Below, piece by piece: positions 52,056 to 59,653 of a stretch of 64,000 nucleotides of DNA (positions are counted from its first letter, which is position 1; each line of letters opens with the position of its first letter). Source of the DNA: Neptunicella sp048268085. GTDB lineage: Bacteria; Pseudomonadota; Gammaproteobacteria; Enterobacterales; Alteromonadaceae. The stretch is taken from NCBI RefSeq assembly GCF_048268085.1, contig NZ_JBLWWF010000016.1:1-64000 (forward strand), read 5' to 3'. The notes below the pieces were generated by a model, which was not told the DNA's origin, made no database searches, and saw nothing but the letters and a program-made list of their open reading frames with translations. The position numbers and the translations under genes were made by a program.

Positions 52056-54680
52056 ATGACTCAACAAACAGCCAGTTTTATTAATGTCGGAGAACGCACT
52101 AACGTCACCGGCTCCGCTATGTTCAAACGCCTGATTATGGAAGGCGATTTTGATACCGCCTTAGATGTGGCCCGCCAGCAAGTGGAAAATGGCGCACAAA
52201 TTATCGACATCAACATGGATGAAGCCATGTTGGATTCTGAAGCCGCGATGCAGCGCTTTTTACATTTAATTGCCTCGGAGCCGGATATTTCGCGGGTACC
52301 AATTATGCTCGACTCCTCCAAATGGAGTGTTATCGAAGCCGGGCTTAAATGTGTACAAGGTAAGGCGATTGTAAATTCCATCAGCTTAAAAGAAGGCGAA
52401 GAAGCCTTTTTGCATCATGCCAAGCTGGTTAAACGCTATGGTGCCGCTGCGGTCGTTATGGCCTTCGATGAAACAGGTCAGGCCGACACCGAAGATCGCA
52501 AATATGAAATCTGTGAACGCAGTTATAAATTGCTGACCGAGAAAATCGGCTTTCCAGCGGAAGATATTATCTTTGATCCGAATATTTTTGCCGTGGCTAC
52601 CGGTATTGAAGAACACAACAATTATGCAGTGGACTTTATTAACGCCACGCGCCGAATTAAACAAAACTTACCTCATTGCCACGTGTCCGGCGGTTTATCC
52701 AATGTATCGTTTTCATTCCGGGGCAATAATCCTGTGCGCGAAGCCATGCACTCGGTGTTTTTATACCACGCGATAAAAGCCGGCATGGATATGGGCATTG
52801 TGAATGCCGGACAACTGGCGGTGTATACCGATATTCCCGAAGAGCTCAAAGAAGCGGTAGAAGATGTCATTCTTAATCGTCGTGATGATGCCACTGATCG
52901 CTTGTTAGAAATGGCACCGCGCTATTTAGGTGATGGTAAAGAAATTGCCAAGGCCACCCTGGAATGGCGTGAATGGCCAGTTAATAAGCGCCTTGAACAT
53001 GCGTTAGTCAAAGGCATTACCGATTTTATCGAAGAAGATACCGAAGCTGCCCGACTGGAAGCCGACAAACCCCTGCATGTGATTGAAGGGCCATTGATGG
53101 ACGGCATGAACGTGGTGGGTGATTTATTTGGTGAAGGCAAAATGTTTCTGCCGCAGGTGGTCAAATCGGCCCGGGTAATGAAACGCGCCGTAGCTTATTT
53201 GGAACCTTTTATCGAGCTGGAAAAAGATGCTGGTAGCAGCAATGGTAAAATCCTGCTGGCGACGGTAAAAGGTGATGTACATGATATCGGTAAAAATATT
53301 GTGGGTGTGGTACTGCAATGTAATAACTTCGAGATCATCGATTTGGGTGTGATGGTATCTTGCGAGAAAATTCTGCAAACCGCTCGCGATGAAAAGGTCG
53401 ATATGATTGGTTTATCGGGCTTGATCACCCCATCTCTGGATGAAATGGTGCATGTGGCCAAAGAAATGCAGCGCCAGAATTTTGAGTTGCCGTTATTAAT
53501 TGGTGGCGCCACCACCTCCAAAGCGCATACCGCCGTCAAGATTGAACAGAATTATCAACATCCGGTGGCGTATGTACCAAATGCGTCACGGGCAGTGGGG
53601 GTCTGTCAGCGCCTGATTACCGCCGAAAATCGCGCCACTTATGCCGCAGAATTAACTAAAGAATACGACAAGGTTCGTGAACAGCATGCGCGCAAACAGC
53701 CGCGCAGCAAGCCAGTCGGTTTAATGCAGGCACGGGCCAATAAATTCCCGCTGGACTTTAGTGATTATCAGCCTACTGTTCCCAAGCAGTTAGGGGTTCA
53801 GCCTATTGAAGTCAGCTTACAAGCATTACGCGAGTTTATTGATTGGACACCGTTCTTTTTAACCTGGTCATTGGCAGGAAAATATCCACGTATTCTGGAT
53901 GATGAAGTGGTAGGCGAAGAAGCGAAAAAATTATTTGTCGATGCTAATGCACTGATGGATCAAGTGATTGAATCTGGTGAGCTCAAAGCCAAAGGGGTGA
54001 TGGGATTGTTCCCGGCCAATGCGGTCGGCGATGATATTGAAATTTACACCGACGAGACCCGTAAAGAAATAAGGTTGGTTAGCCATCACTTACGTCAACA
54101 GACCGAGAAACCAAAAGGCGCTAACTACTGTTTAAGTGACTTTGTGGCAGAGAAAAGCTCGGGTATAGCCGATTATGTCGGTGCGTTTGCCGTGACAGCG
54201 GGTATTGGTGAAGATGAGCTGGCCGAGCGTTATAAGGAACAGATGGATGACTATAATGCGATTATGGTAAAAGCCATTGCGGATCGTTTAGCTGAGGCTT
54301 TTGCCGAATATTTGCATCAAAAAGTCCGTAAGGAAATCTGGGGCTTTGCCGCTGATGAGCAACTGGATAATGATGATTTGATCCGCGAAAAATATCAGGG
54401 TATTCGTCCTGCTCCTGGGTATGCGGCGTGTCCGGAACATACCGAGAAACAGGCTATTTGGGATTTACTTGATGCGGAAAAACATACCGGAATGCAACTG
54501 ACTTCCAGCTACGCTATGTGGCCGGGAGCGGCAGTATCCGGTTGGTATTTTGCTCACCCGGATTGCCGTTATTTTGCGGTGGCACAGATCCAAAAAGATC
54601 AGGTGGAAGACTACGCCAAGCGCAAAGGCTGGGATGTAGAAACCGCAGAACGCTGGCTGGCACCGAATCTGAATATGTAA
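52056..54680 (+). CDS. metH: Cobalamin-dependent methionine synthase, folate/B12/AdoMet part
   Basis: 874 residues covering the rest of MetH: pterin-binding domain (FINVGERTNVTGS, IIDINMDEAMLDSE), cobalamin cap and B12-binding domain (GDVHDIGKNIVGVVL with the lower-ligand His in DVHDIG, SGLITPSLDEM), and the activation domain (RPAPGYAACPEHTEK, SSYAMWPGAAVSGWYF). With the upstream part, 348 plus 874 is close to the 1227 residues of E. coli MetH, so nothing is missing. ATG with AGGAAG upstream. Confidence 0.96.
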   Translation: MTQQTASFINVGERTNVTGSAMFKRLIMEGDFDTALDVARQQVENGAQIIDINMDEAMLDSEAAMQRFLHLIASEPDISRVPIMLDSSKWSVIEAGLKCVQGKAIVNSISLKEGEEAFLHHAKLVKRYGAAAVVMAFDETGQADTEDRKYEICERSYKLLTEKIGFPAEDIIFDPNIFAVATGIEEHNNYAVDFINATRRIKQNLPHCHVSGGLSNVSFSFRGNNPVREAMHSVFLYHAIKAGMDMGIVNAGQLAVYTDIPEELKEAVEDVILNRRDDATDRLLEMAPRYLGDGKEIAKATLEWREWPVNKRLEHALVKGITDFIEEDTEAARLEADKPLHVIEGPLMDGMNVVGDLFGEGKMFLPQVVKSARVMKRAVAYLEPFIELEKDAGSSNGKILLATVKGDVHDIGKNIVGVVLQCNNFEIIDLGVMVSCEKILQTARDEKVDMIGLSGLITPSLDEMVHVAKEMQRQNFELPLLIGGATTSKAHTAVKIEQNYQHPVAYVPNASRAVGVCQRLITAENRATYAAELTKEYDKVREQHARKQPRSKPVGLMQARANKFPLDFSDYQPTVPKQLGVQPIEVSLQALREFIDWTPFFLTWSLAGKYPRILDDEVVGEEAKKLFVDANALMDQVIESGELKAKGVMGLFPANAVGDDIEIYTDETRKEIRLVSHHLRQQTEKPKGANYCLSDFVAEKSSGIADYVGAFAVTAGIGEDELAERYKEQMDDYNAIMVKAIADRLAEAFAEYLHQKVRKEIWGFAADEQLDNDDLIREKYQGIRPAPGYAACPEHTEKQAIWDLLDAEKHTGMQLTSSYAMWPGAAVSGWYFAHPDCRYFAVAQIQKDQVEDYAKRKGWDVETAERWLAPNLNM

Positions 54681-54699
54681 CTTGTATTTGGGGTATAAG

Positions 54700-54732
54700 G
54701 ACGATTTATGTCAATCTTTGACATAAATCGTC
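54700..54732. repeat. Perfect 15-bp palindrome after metH
   Basis: GACGATTTATGTCAA (54700-54714) and its exact complement (54718-54732) around a 3-nt centre. No T run follows, so it may be a weak terminator of metH or an operator for the parDE genes 38 bp downstream. Confidence 0.75.
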
Positions 54733-54769
54733 AATTGGCGAATAATTCAGCTACGTTCGGTAGTGGGTA

Positions 54770-55027
54770 ATGATTAATATGAATTTGAATATTACACCAG
54801 AGCTGGAGCAGTTTGTGCGGGAATGCGCGGCCTCTGGTGATTATAATAATGCTAGTGAAGTGGTGCGCGAAGCCTTACGTTTGTTAAAACGACGAGAAGC
54901 TCATTATGCCTTGAGCATGCAAAATTTACGCGAAGCATGCGCTGCGGGCGATAGTGCTATTGCCAATGGTGATTATGTTGATCTGGCAAACGCAACAGAA
55001 TTGGACGCGTTTTTTGCCAAGCTCTAA
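54770..55027 (+). CDS. parD: Antitoxin of ParD family
   Basis: 85 residues. Ribbon-helix-helix antitoxin: NITPELEQFVRECAASGDYNNASEVVREALRLL is the usual ParD core (here written across 32 residues and quoted in parts: NITPELEQFVREC and NASEVVREALRLL), followed by a C-terminal toxin-binding tail. An internal ATG at 54779 is possible. It overlaps the toxin gene. Antitoxins of this type repress their own promoter; the palindrome upstream could be the site. Confidence 0.9.
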   Translation: MINMNLNITPELEQFVRECAASGDYNNASEVVREALRLLKRREAHYALSMQNLREACAAGDSAIANGDYVDLANATELDAFFAKL

Positions 55028-55325
55028 AGCCTTACGAATATCGACACCCGCCGAACAAGATCTAGCTAAAATTGCCAATTATACACTTGAACAGTGGGGC
55101 AACGCTCAACAACAACACTATTTAAGCAAACTACAGCAGGCATTATGGCTATTATGTTCCGAGCCTGAGGTTGGCAACAGTAGAGATGATATATTGCCTG
55201 GAGTTTGCGTGTATACCGTAGGAAAATACAGGGTTTTGTACCGCGTGACCGCACAACATTTGGTTATTTTGCGTGTATTACATCAGAGTATGTTAGTACA
55301 AAGGCACTTACCAAATGACGATTAA
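55014..55325 (+). CDS. parE: Toxin of ParE/RelE family
   Basis: 103 residues from the TTG at 55014, proposed because ParE proteins start a few residues before LRISTPAEQDLAKIA and no ATG is in position; the upstream frame lies within parD. Core motifs are IANYTLEQWG and YRVLYRVTAQHLVILRVLHQ. It overlaps parD by 14 bases and the cupin gene by 11. ParE toxins poison gyrase; target not verified. Confidence 0.85.
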   Translation: MPSSKALRISTPAEQDLAKIANYTLEQWGNAQQQHYLSKLQQALWLLCSEPEVGNSRDDILPGVCVYTVGKYRVLYRVTAQHLVILRVLHQSMLVQRHLPNDD

Positions 55326-55800
55326 ATTATTTGATAAAACTGTATTTGAGTCGCTTGAAAAGGCGGCTCAAACTAGTCCCCGTTTGCGCAGTAATCACAA
55401 TGTACATGATGATTTAGCCGATCCGGTGCAGCGCTTGTTTATTACTCTTGAGCCGGGGTCTTATGTTCGCCCTCATCGCCATAGCCAACCAGAAAAATGG
55501 GAATTTTTCTTAATGGTCAGTGGTGAGGTGTCATTTTTGATTTTCGATCAGCAAGGCACTTTGCTAGAACGCCATCGATTAAGCGCTGAGGGAGATCTCA
55601 AAGGCTTGGAAATTCCCCATAACACTTGGCATGCGGTGGTGCCGGGTGATAAACCAGCCACTTTTTTTGAAGTCAAGCAAGGGCCTTATTTGCCTATGGA
55701 TGATAAGGATTTTGCTGATTGGGCGCCGCAGGAAGGTGAGCCCGGCGTTGATGTGTTTCTGGCAAAATTGCAAACATTAGCTATTGGCGAGCGAGTATAA
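55315..55800 (+). CDS. WbuC-family cupin-fold metalloprotein
   Basis: 161 residues. Segments RLRSNHNVHDDLADPVQRL, YVRPHRHSQPEKWEFF and the end of the barrel HNTWHAVV match the WbuC family, cupin proteins usually found in lipopolysaccharide clusters. No such cluster is here. It overlaps parE by 11 bases, so it is read with the toxin-antitoxin pair or from an internal promoter. Confidence 0.87.
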   Translation: MTIKLFDKTVFESLEKAAQTSPRLRSNHNVHDDLADPVQRLFITLEPGSYVRPHRHSQPEKWEFFLMVSGEVSFLIFDQQGTLLERHRLSAEGDLKGLEIPHNTWHAVVPGDKPATFFEVKQGPYLPMDDKDFADWAPQEGEPGVDVFLAKLQTLAIGERV

Positions 55801-55801
55801 A

Positions 55802-56395
55802 ATGAACCATCGTCCCTTCAGTCAAGCCTGTGAAAATAACAAACAACCGATACTGGATAAGTTGCAATTGCATTTTGCCAACGTGAGTCAAGTATTGGAA
55901 ATTGGTTCCGGTACTGGTCAACATGCAGTATTTTTCGCAGCCAATTTGCCCCATTTGCACTGGCATACCAGTGATATGCCGAGCAATCATGGTGGGATCA
56001 ATCAATGGCTGAGCGCGTACCCTGCTGATAATTTACATCCTCCGGTTGATTTTACGGTGGGGAGCGATAGTTGGCCCTGCCCACAAGCCGATGCGGTATT
56101 TACTGCGAATACCACCCATATTATGCAGCCGGATGAAACCCGATTAATGTTGCAGTTGATCGCCGAAAATTTGCCTGAATCCGGCTTTTTTTGCCAGTAC
56201 GGACCGTTTAACGTTGACGGTCAATACACCAGTGACAGTAATCGGGAATTTGACCGCTATCTGCATTTACAAGGGTGTGGCGGGATTTGGGATATAGCCG
56301 ACTTGCAGGCGGTGAGTACTGAACTAACGTTAATCGAACAATATCAATTGCCGGCTAATAATATGTTATTAGTTTGGCAGAAACAGAGTATCTAA
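55802..56395 (+). CDS. DUF938 class I SAM-dependent methyltransferase
   Basis: 197 residues from the ATG at 55802. NHRPFSQACENNKQPIL start and SAM-binding motif EIGSGTGQHAVFFA are the signature of the DUF938 family, whose substrate is unknown. It lies 2 bp after the cupin and overlaps pnuC by one base (TAATG). Confidence 0.9.
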   Translation: MNHRPFSQACENNKQPILDKLQLHFANVSQVLEIGSGTGQHAVFFAANLPHLHWHTSDMPSNHGGINQWLSAYPADNLHPPVDFTVGSDSWPCPQADAVFTANTTHIMQPDETRLMLQLIAENLPESGFFCQYGPFNVDGQYTSDSNREFDRYLHLQGCGGIWDIADLQAVSTELTLIEQYQLPANNMLLVWQKQSI

Positions 56396-57015
56396 TGAGC
56401 TGGCAACAATGGATGGTCGGCTTTGCCGGGGCATCACTTGTTGAGTGGCTCGCCACTGTCAGTGGTTTTATCTGCGTTTTTTTATTGATCAAACGTAATA
56501 TCTGGAGTTTTGCCTTCGGTTTTGTGCAGGTGAGTTTATATGCCTGGATCTTCTTTGGGGTCAAACTCTATTCAGATATGTTGCTGCATATTTTCTATAT
56601 GGGATTTCAACTTTACGGATGGTGGATTTGGTCTAGATCCACAGATGAACAAGGCCATATCAGCCCCAATCCAGGCAAATTGAGCGAATATTTGCTGTGG
56701 ATAGTGGTGGCAATGATAACCACTATTGGATTGGGCAGTGTTATGGCGCATGGCACTGACGCCAGTTTTCCTTATGCCGATGCCTTTACCACCTGCGCCA
56801 GTCTGGTGGCACAATGGCTGTTATCCCATAAAAAACTGTTTAACTGGTTGTTCTGGATAGTGGTCGATGTGGTCGCCATTGTCATTTACTGGCAAAAAGG
56901 TTTATATCCTACTTCGGTATTATATTTATGCTTTCTGATTATGTCAGCGGTGGGGCAATGGCAATGGTGGTTAAGTTATTCTCGGGTGACTAAACCTGTT
57001 GTTATAGCTAAATAA
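56395..57015 (+). CDS. pnuC: PnuC-family vitamin transporter, second copy
   Basis: 206 residues, seven membrane helices. It has the PnuC fold but differs from the riboswitch-controlled copy at 43497: the substrate-lining helix reads NWLFWIVVDVVAIVIYW, with Asp where the other has Asn. There is no TPP element upstream, so nicotinamide riboside is plausible but not proven; no NadR-type kinase is adjacent. Confidence 0.85.
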   Translation: MSWQQWMVGFAGASLVEWLATVSGFICVFLLIKRNIWSFAFGFVQVSLYAWIFFGVKLYSDMLLHIFYMGFQLYGWWIWSRSTDEQGHISPNPGKLSEYLLWIVVAMITTIGLGSVMAHGTDASFPYADAFTTCASLVAQWLLSHKKLFNWLFWIVVDVVAIVIYWQKGLYPTSVLYLCFLIMSAVGQWQWWLSYSRVTKPVVIAK

Positions 57016-57046
57016 GCAGGGTTTAATCATCGATTAAACCCTGCTT
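57014..57046. terminator. Perfect hairpin between convergent pnuC and XRE regulator genes
   Basis: AAGCAGGGTTTAATC (57014-57028) and its exact complement (57032-57046) with a 3-nt loop. It begins in the pnuC stop. It may serve both convergent genes, though no T run follows. Confidence 0.55.
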
Positions 57047-57050
57047 GATG

Positions 57051-57248
57051 TTATGCCTCTTCATCCTGAAAAATATCTTCAATCGACAATTTAAACAATC
57101 TGGCTGCTTTAAAAGCCAGTGGTAAACTGGGATCAAATTTACCTTTCTCGATGGCATTAATGGTCTGACGTGATACTTCCAGCGCGTTGGCTAAATCGGC
57201 TTGAGTCCAGTCTCGCTCGGCGCGTAATACCTTTAATCGGTTTTTCAT
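57051..57248 (-). CDS. XRE-family transcriptional regulator, small
   Basis: 65 residues, single Cro/C1-type helix-turn-helix: LRAERDWTQADLANALEVSR and QTINAIEKGKFDPSLPLAF. The C-terminus is IEDIFQDEEA. It overlaps by 4 bases the membrane-protein gene upstream, a common pair in which the regulator is thought to control its own operon. Confidence 0.9.
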   Translation of the reverse strand: MKNRLKVLRAERDWTQADLANALEVSRQTINAIEKGKFDPSLPLAFKAARLFKLSIEDIFQDEEA

Positions 57249-57658
57249 TGGTACTTTCTCCGGCCAATGAATACACCAATTAGGTAGGTAATACCAATGA
57301 TAAACATCAGGTTCGACAATGTATTTTTTACATTAAGTAGCTGATCACCCTGAATGGTGCCGTAAGCCATACCAACGATAACCACCACGCCTAATGTCAG
57401 CGCCATGGCCTCTAACTGAATTTTCTGTTGTAACTCATCCTGTACCTGCAAATGTTTGTGATTAGCGACCAACATACCAATACCAACCAGTAAATTAACT
57501 ATGGTGGCTGCATGGCTTAACATTGTTTGCTGCCATAAAAAAATAGGGCCGAAGGTGGCTAGTGCCAGTGTAACTAACCATGCACCTGTCCAGTACGCCA
57601 TTTTTAAGGTGTTGCTTTTCACTTGGTTGTGCCAATTATCTTGCTTGGACTGTGTCAT
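57245..57658 (-). CDS. Four-helix membrane protein, partner of XRE regulator
   Basis: 137 residues with four predicted membrane helices (about 20-42, 47-65, 84-105, 113-132) separated by a charged segment LQVQDELQQKIQLEA. The function is not known to me. Its start is preceded by GGAG, and an AT-rich region 57659-57740 may be its promoter. Confidence 0.82.
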   Translation of the reverse strand: MTQSKQDNWHNQVKSNTLKMAYWTGAWLVTLALATFGPIFLWQQTMLSHAATIVNLLVGIGMLVANHKHLQVQDELQQKIQLEAMALTLGVVVIVGMAYGTIQGDQLLNVKNTLSNLMFIIGITYLIGVFIGRRKYQ

Positions 57659-57798
57659 TTGTCTATCTCCTTTGTCTTTAAGTAAAGTAAGCTTGACTTA
57701 ATATAAACTCAGAAATACTAAAGTCAAGTTTATTTTACATAAAGAGTGGTTTGATTTACTTTTATTGGATGAAAATGCTAATTCGTCGTTGTGGGAGG

Positions 57799-58938
57799 TT
57801 ATTCGATTTTATAGGGTAATAAGCTCTGCGCTTGGTTTTTGTATTCGTTTAGCTGCGTGGCTTCTTCGACAACAAAGCGATCTATCGCGTTATGAAAAGC
57901 GGGTTCCAGTAATTTATGGGCCGAATAACACCATACCGGCTCGAAGCCGCGCAGGATCTTATGCTCACCTTGAGTGCCGGGATTAAACAGATTGAGTTGA
58001 TTCTCGATGCAATATTCAATGCCCTGATAAAAGCAGCATTCAAAATGCAGGGCGTCAATTTCCTCCAAACAGCCCCAATAGCGGCCATACAAAGTAGTTT
58101 GGTCATGTAAAAATAATGCGGCAGCGACAGGAATACCTTGTCGATAGGCCAAAACCAGCATTAGTTGCTCTGGCATGGTTTGACGTAACTGCTGAAAAAA
58201 TCCCTGACTGAGATACCCCCCGTGACCACTGCGTTTAAGGTAAGTGGATTGATAACATTGATAAAAGTAGTGCATATCATGGTCGGTTATCGCTTTGCCA
58301 TTCACACGTTTAACGTCAACTTGGGCTTCAGCAATGCGTTGCCTTTCCCGTTTAATGCTTTTGCGTTTGCGTGATGTGCAACGAGCCAGAAAATCATCAA
58401 AGTGCTGGTAATCACGATTAAACCAATGAAACTGAACTGATTTACGTAACGCATATCCGGCTTGCTGTAGTGCTGACTGTTGAGCCTCGGGAATAAAAAG
58501 CCAGTGCATGGACGAGAGTGAGTGTTGCTCAAGGTAGGCGTCAATTGCGCTGAATATTTGTTGGGTTTGTTCTTTACTTAGCGGTTTGGTGCTGATTAAA
58601 CGCTCTCCGGGAACCGGGGTAAAAGGAACTGCCGCTATCAATTTAGGATAGTAGTTTAATTGATGTCGTTGATAGGCCTCGGCCCAGGCAAAATCAAATA
58701 CATACTCGCCGTAGCTGTGAGTTTTAAGATAACAAGGCACGAATGCCAGTAACTTATTGTTTTCATATGCTGTTAAATAGCGCGGTTGCCAGCCACTGGT
58801 TGGGTCGACGCAATGCTGTTGCTCCAGGGCCAGAAAAAATTCGTATTGTAAAAAAGGACAATGATTAAATTGCAAACATTGATATTCATCAGCGTTAATC
58901 GCTTCGATGTGATCAATAAAAAGGATATCTAACGGCAT
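57799..58938 (-). CDS. DUF482 family, FemAB/GNAT-like protein
   Basis: 379 residues. Opening LDILFIDHIEAINADEYQCL, and the HWLFIPEAQQSAL and YWGCLEEIDALHFECCFYQGIEYCIENQLNLFNPGTQGEHKILRGF region (recognised in parts: YWGCLEE, FNPGTQGEHK) are typical of the family often named peptidoglycan biosynthesis protein. A GNAT-like acyl transfer is inferred; no substrate is known. Convergent with the XRE pair's neighbours on the same strand. Confidence 0.85.
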   Translation of the reverse strand: MPLDILFIDHIEAINADEYQCLQFNHCPFLQYEFFLALEQQHCVDPTSGWQPRYLTAYENNKLLAFVPCYLKTHSYGEYVFDFAWAEAYQRHQLNYYPKLIAAVPFTPVPGERLISTKPLSKEQTQQIFSAIDAYLEQHSLSSMHWLFIPEAQQSALQQAGYALRKSVQFHWFNRDYQHFDDFLARCTSRKRKSIKRERQRIAEAQVDVKRVNGKAITDHDMHYFYQCYQSTYLKRSGHGGYLSQGFFQQLRQTMPEQLMLVLAYRQGIPVAAALFLHDQTTLYGRYWGCLEEIDALHFECCFYQGIEYCIENQLNLFNPGTQGEHKILRGFEPVWCYSAHKLLEPAFHNAIDRFVVEEATQLNEYKNQAQSLLPYKIE

Positions 58939-59030
58939 AACCTCAACTTTGCAACTAGCTTGAAAAAGTCTGAACTATTACACTGAGCCTATCAGTTTCA
59001 ATCCGGCTTGTTTAATGATTTTTTTGTACA

Positions 59031-59513
59031 ATGACAGACGATAATGCACAAACGATTCGCGATACGTTAATTAGGTTGCTTTCCCGTCGGGAGCACAGCG
59101 TTAAGGAATTGTATTTTAAACTACAGTTAAGAGGTTATAGCGCAAAAGACGTGGAGCCTCAGCTAAACCGTTTAATTGAACTGGATTTGCAAAGTGATCG
59201 CCGTTTTGCTGAAAGTTTTGTGCGGCAGCGTGTAGCCAAAGGTCAGGGCGAGCAACGTATACGCAATGAATTACGCGAACGAGACGTGAGCGATGAGTTG
59301 ATTCACTTCGCCTTGCTTGAAGAACAAGTGGATTGGTTCGAACTGGCTAAGATAGTACATGACAGGAAATTCGGTGAAGCGTCGCCAATACTGAAGGCTA
59401 GCGAAAAGCAAAAACATCAGCGTTATTTGCAATATCGCGGTTTTAATTCGGAACAAGTGCGTTATGCCTGCCCTTGTGAATTTCACAGACAATCATTTGG
59501 AAAACGAAAGTAA
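59031..59513 (+). CDS. recX: Recombination regulator RecX
   Basis: 160 residues (E. coli 166). Three-helix repeats of the RecX fold: LLSRREHSVKELYFKLQLRG, LIELDLQSDRRFAESFVRQR and RNELRERDVSDELIHFAL. RecX caps RecA filaments. recA is not adjacent here: the gene upstream is on the other strand, so the usual recA-recX order is broken. Confidence 0.93.
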   Translation: MTDDNAQTIRDTLIRLLSRREHSVKELYFKLQLRGYSAKDVEPQLNRLIELDLQSDRRFAESFVRQRVAKGQGEQRIRNELRERDVSDELIHFALLEEQVDWFELAKIVHDRKFGEASPILKASEKQKHQRYLQYRGFNSEQVRYACPCEFHRQSFGKRK

Positions 59514-59653
59514 CGCTGGATTAGCCTGGTTATCTTGTCACAAGCGTATTTTAAGTATAAATATTGACACTCAAGTGGCATTTAAAGCACATTTTTTTGG
59601 TGCAAAAGTGGTTATGCTGTAAATAGTTAACTCTTTAAAGTAGGAAAAATGTC

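Noticed and set aside
52040..52060. Frameshift error in metH
   Set aside because: The second part has its own ATG and AGGAAG site, the cut is in a linker, and total length is normal, so a true split is more likely; raw reads could still show otherwise.
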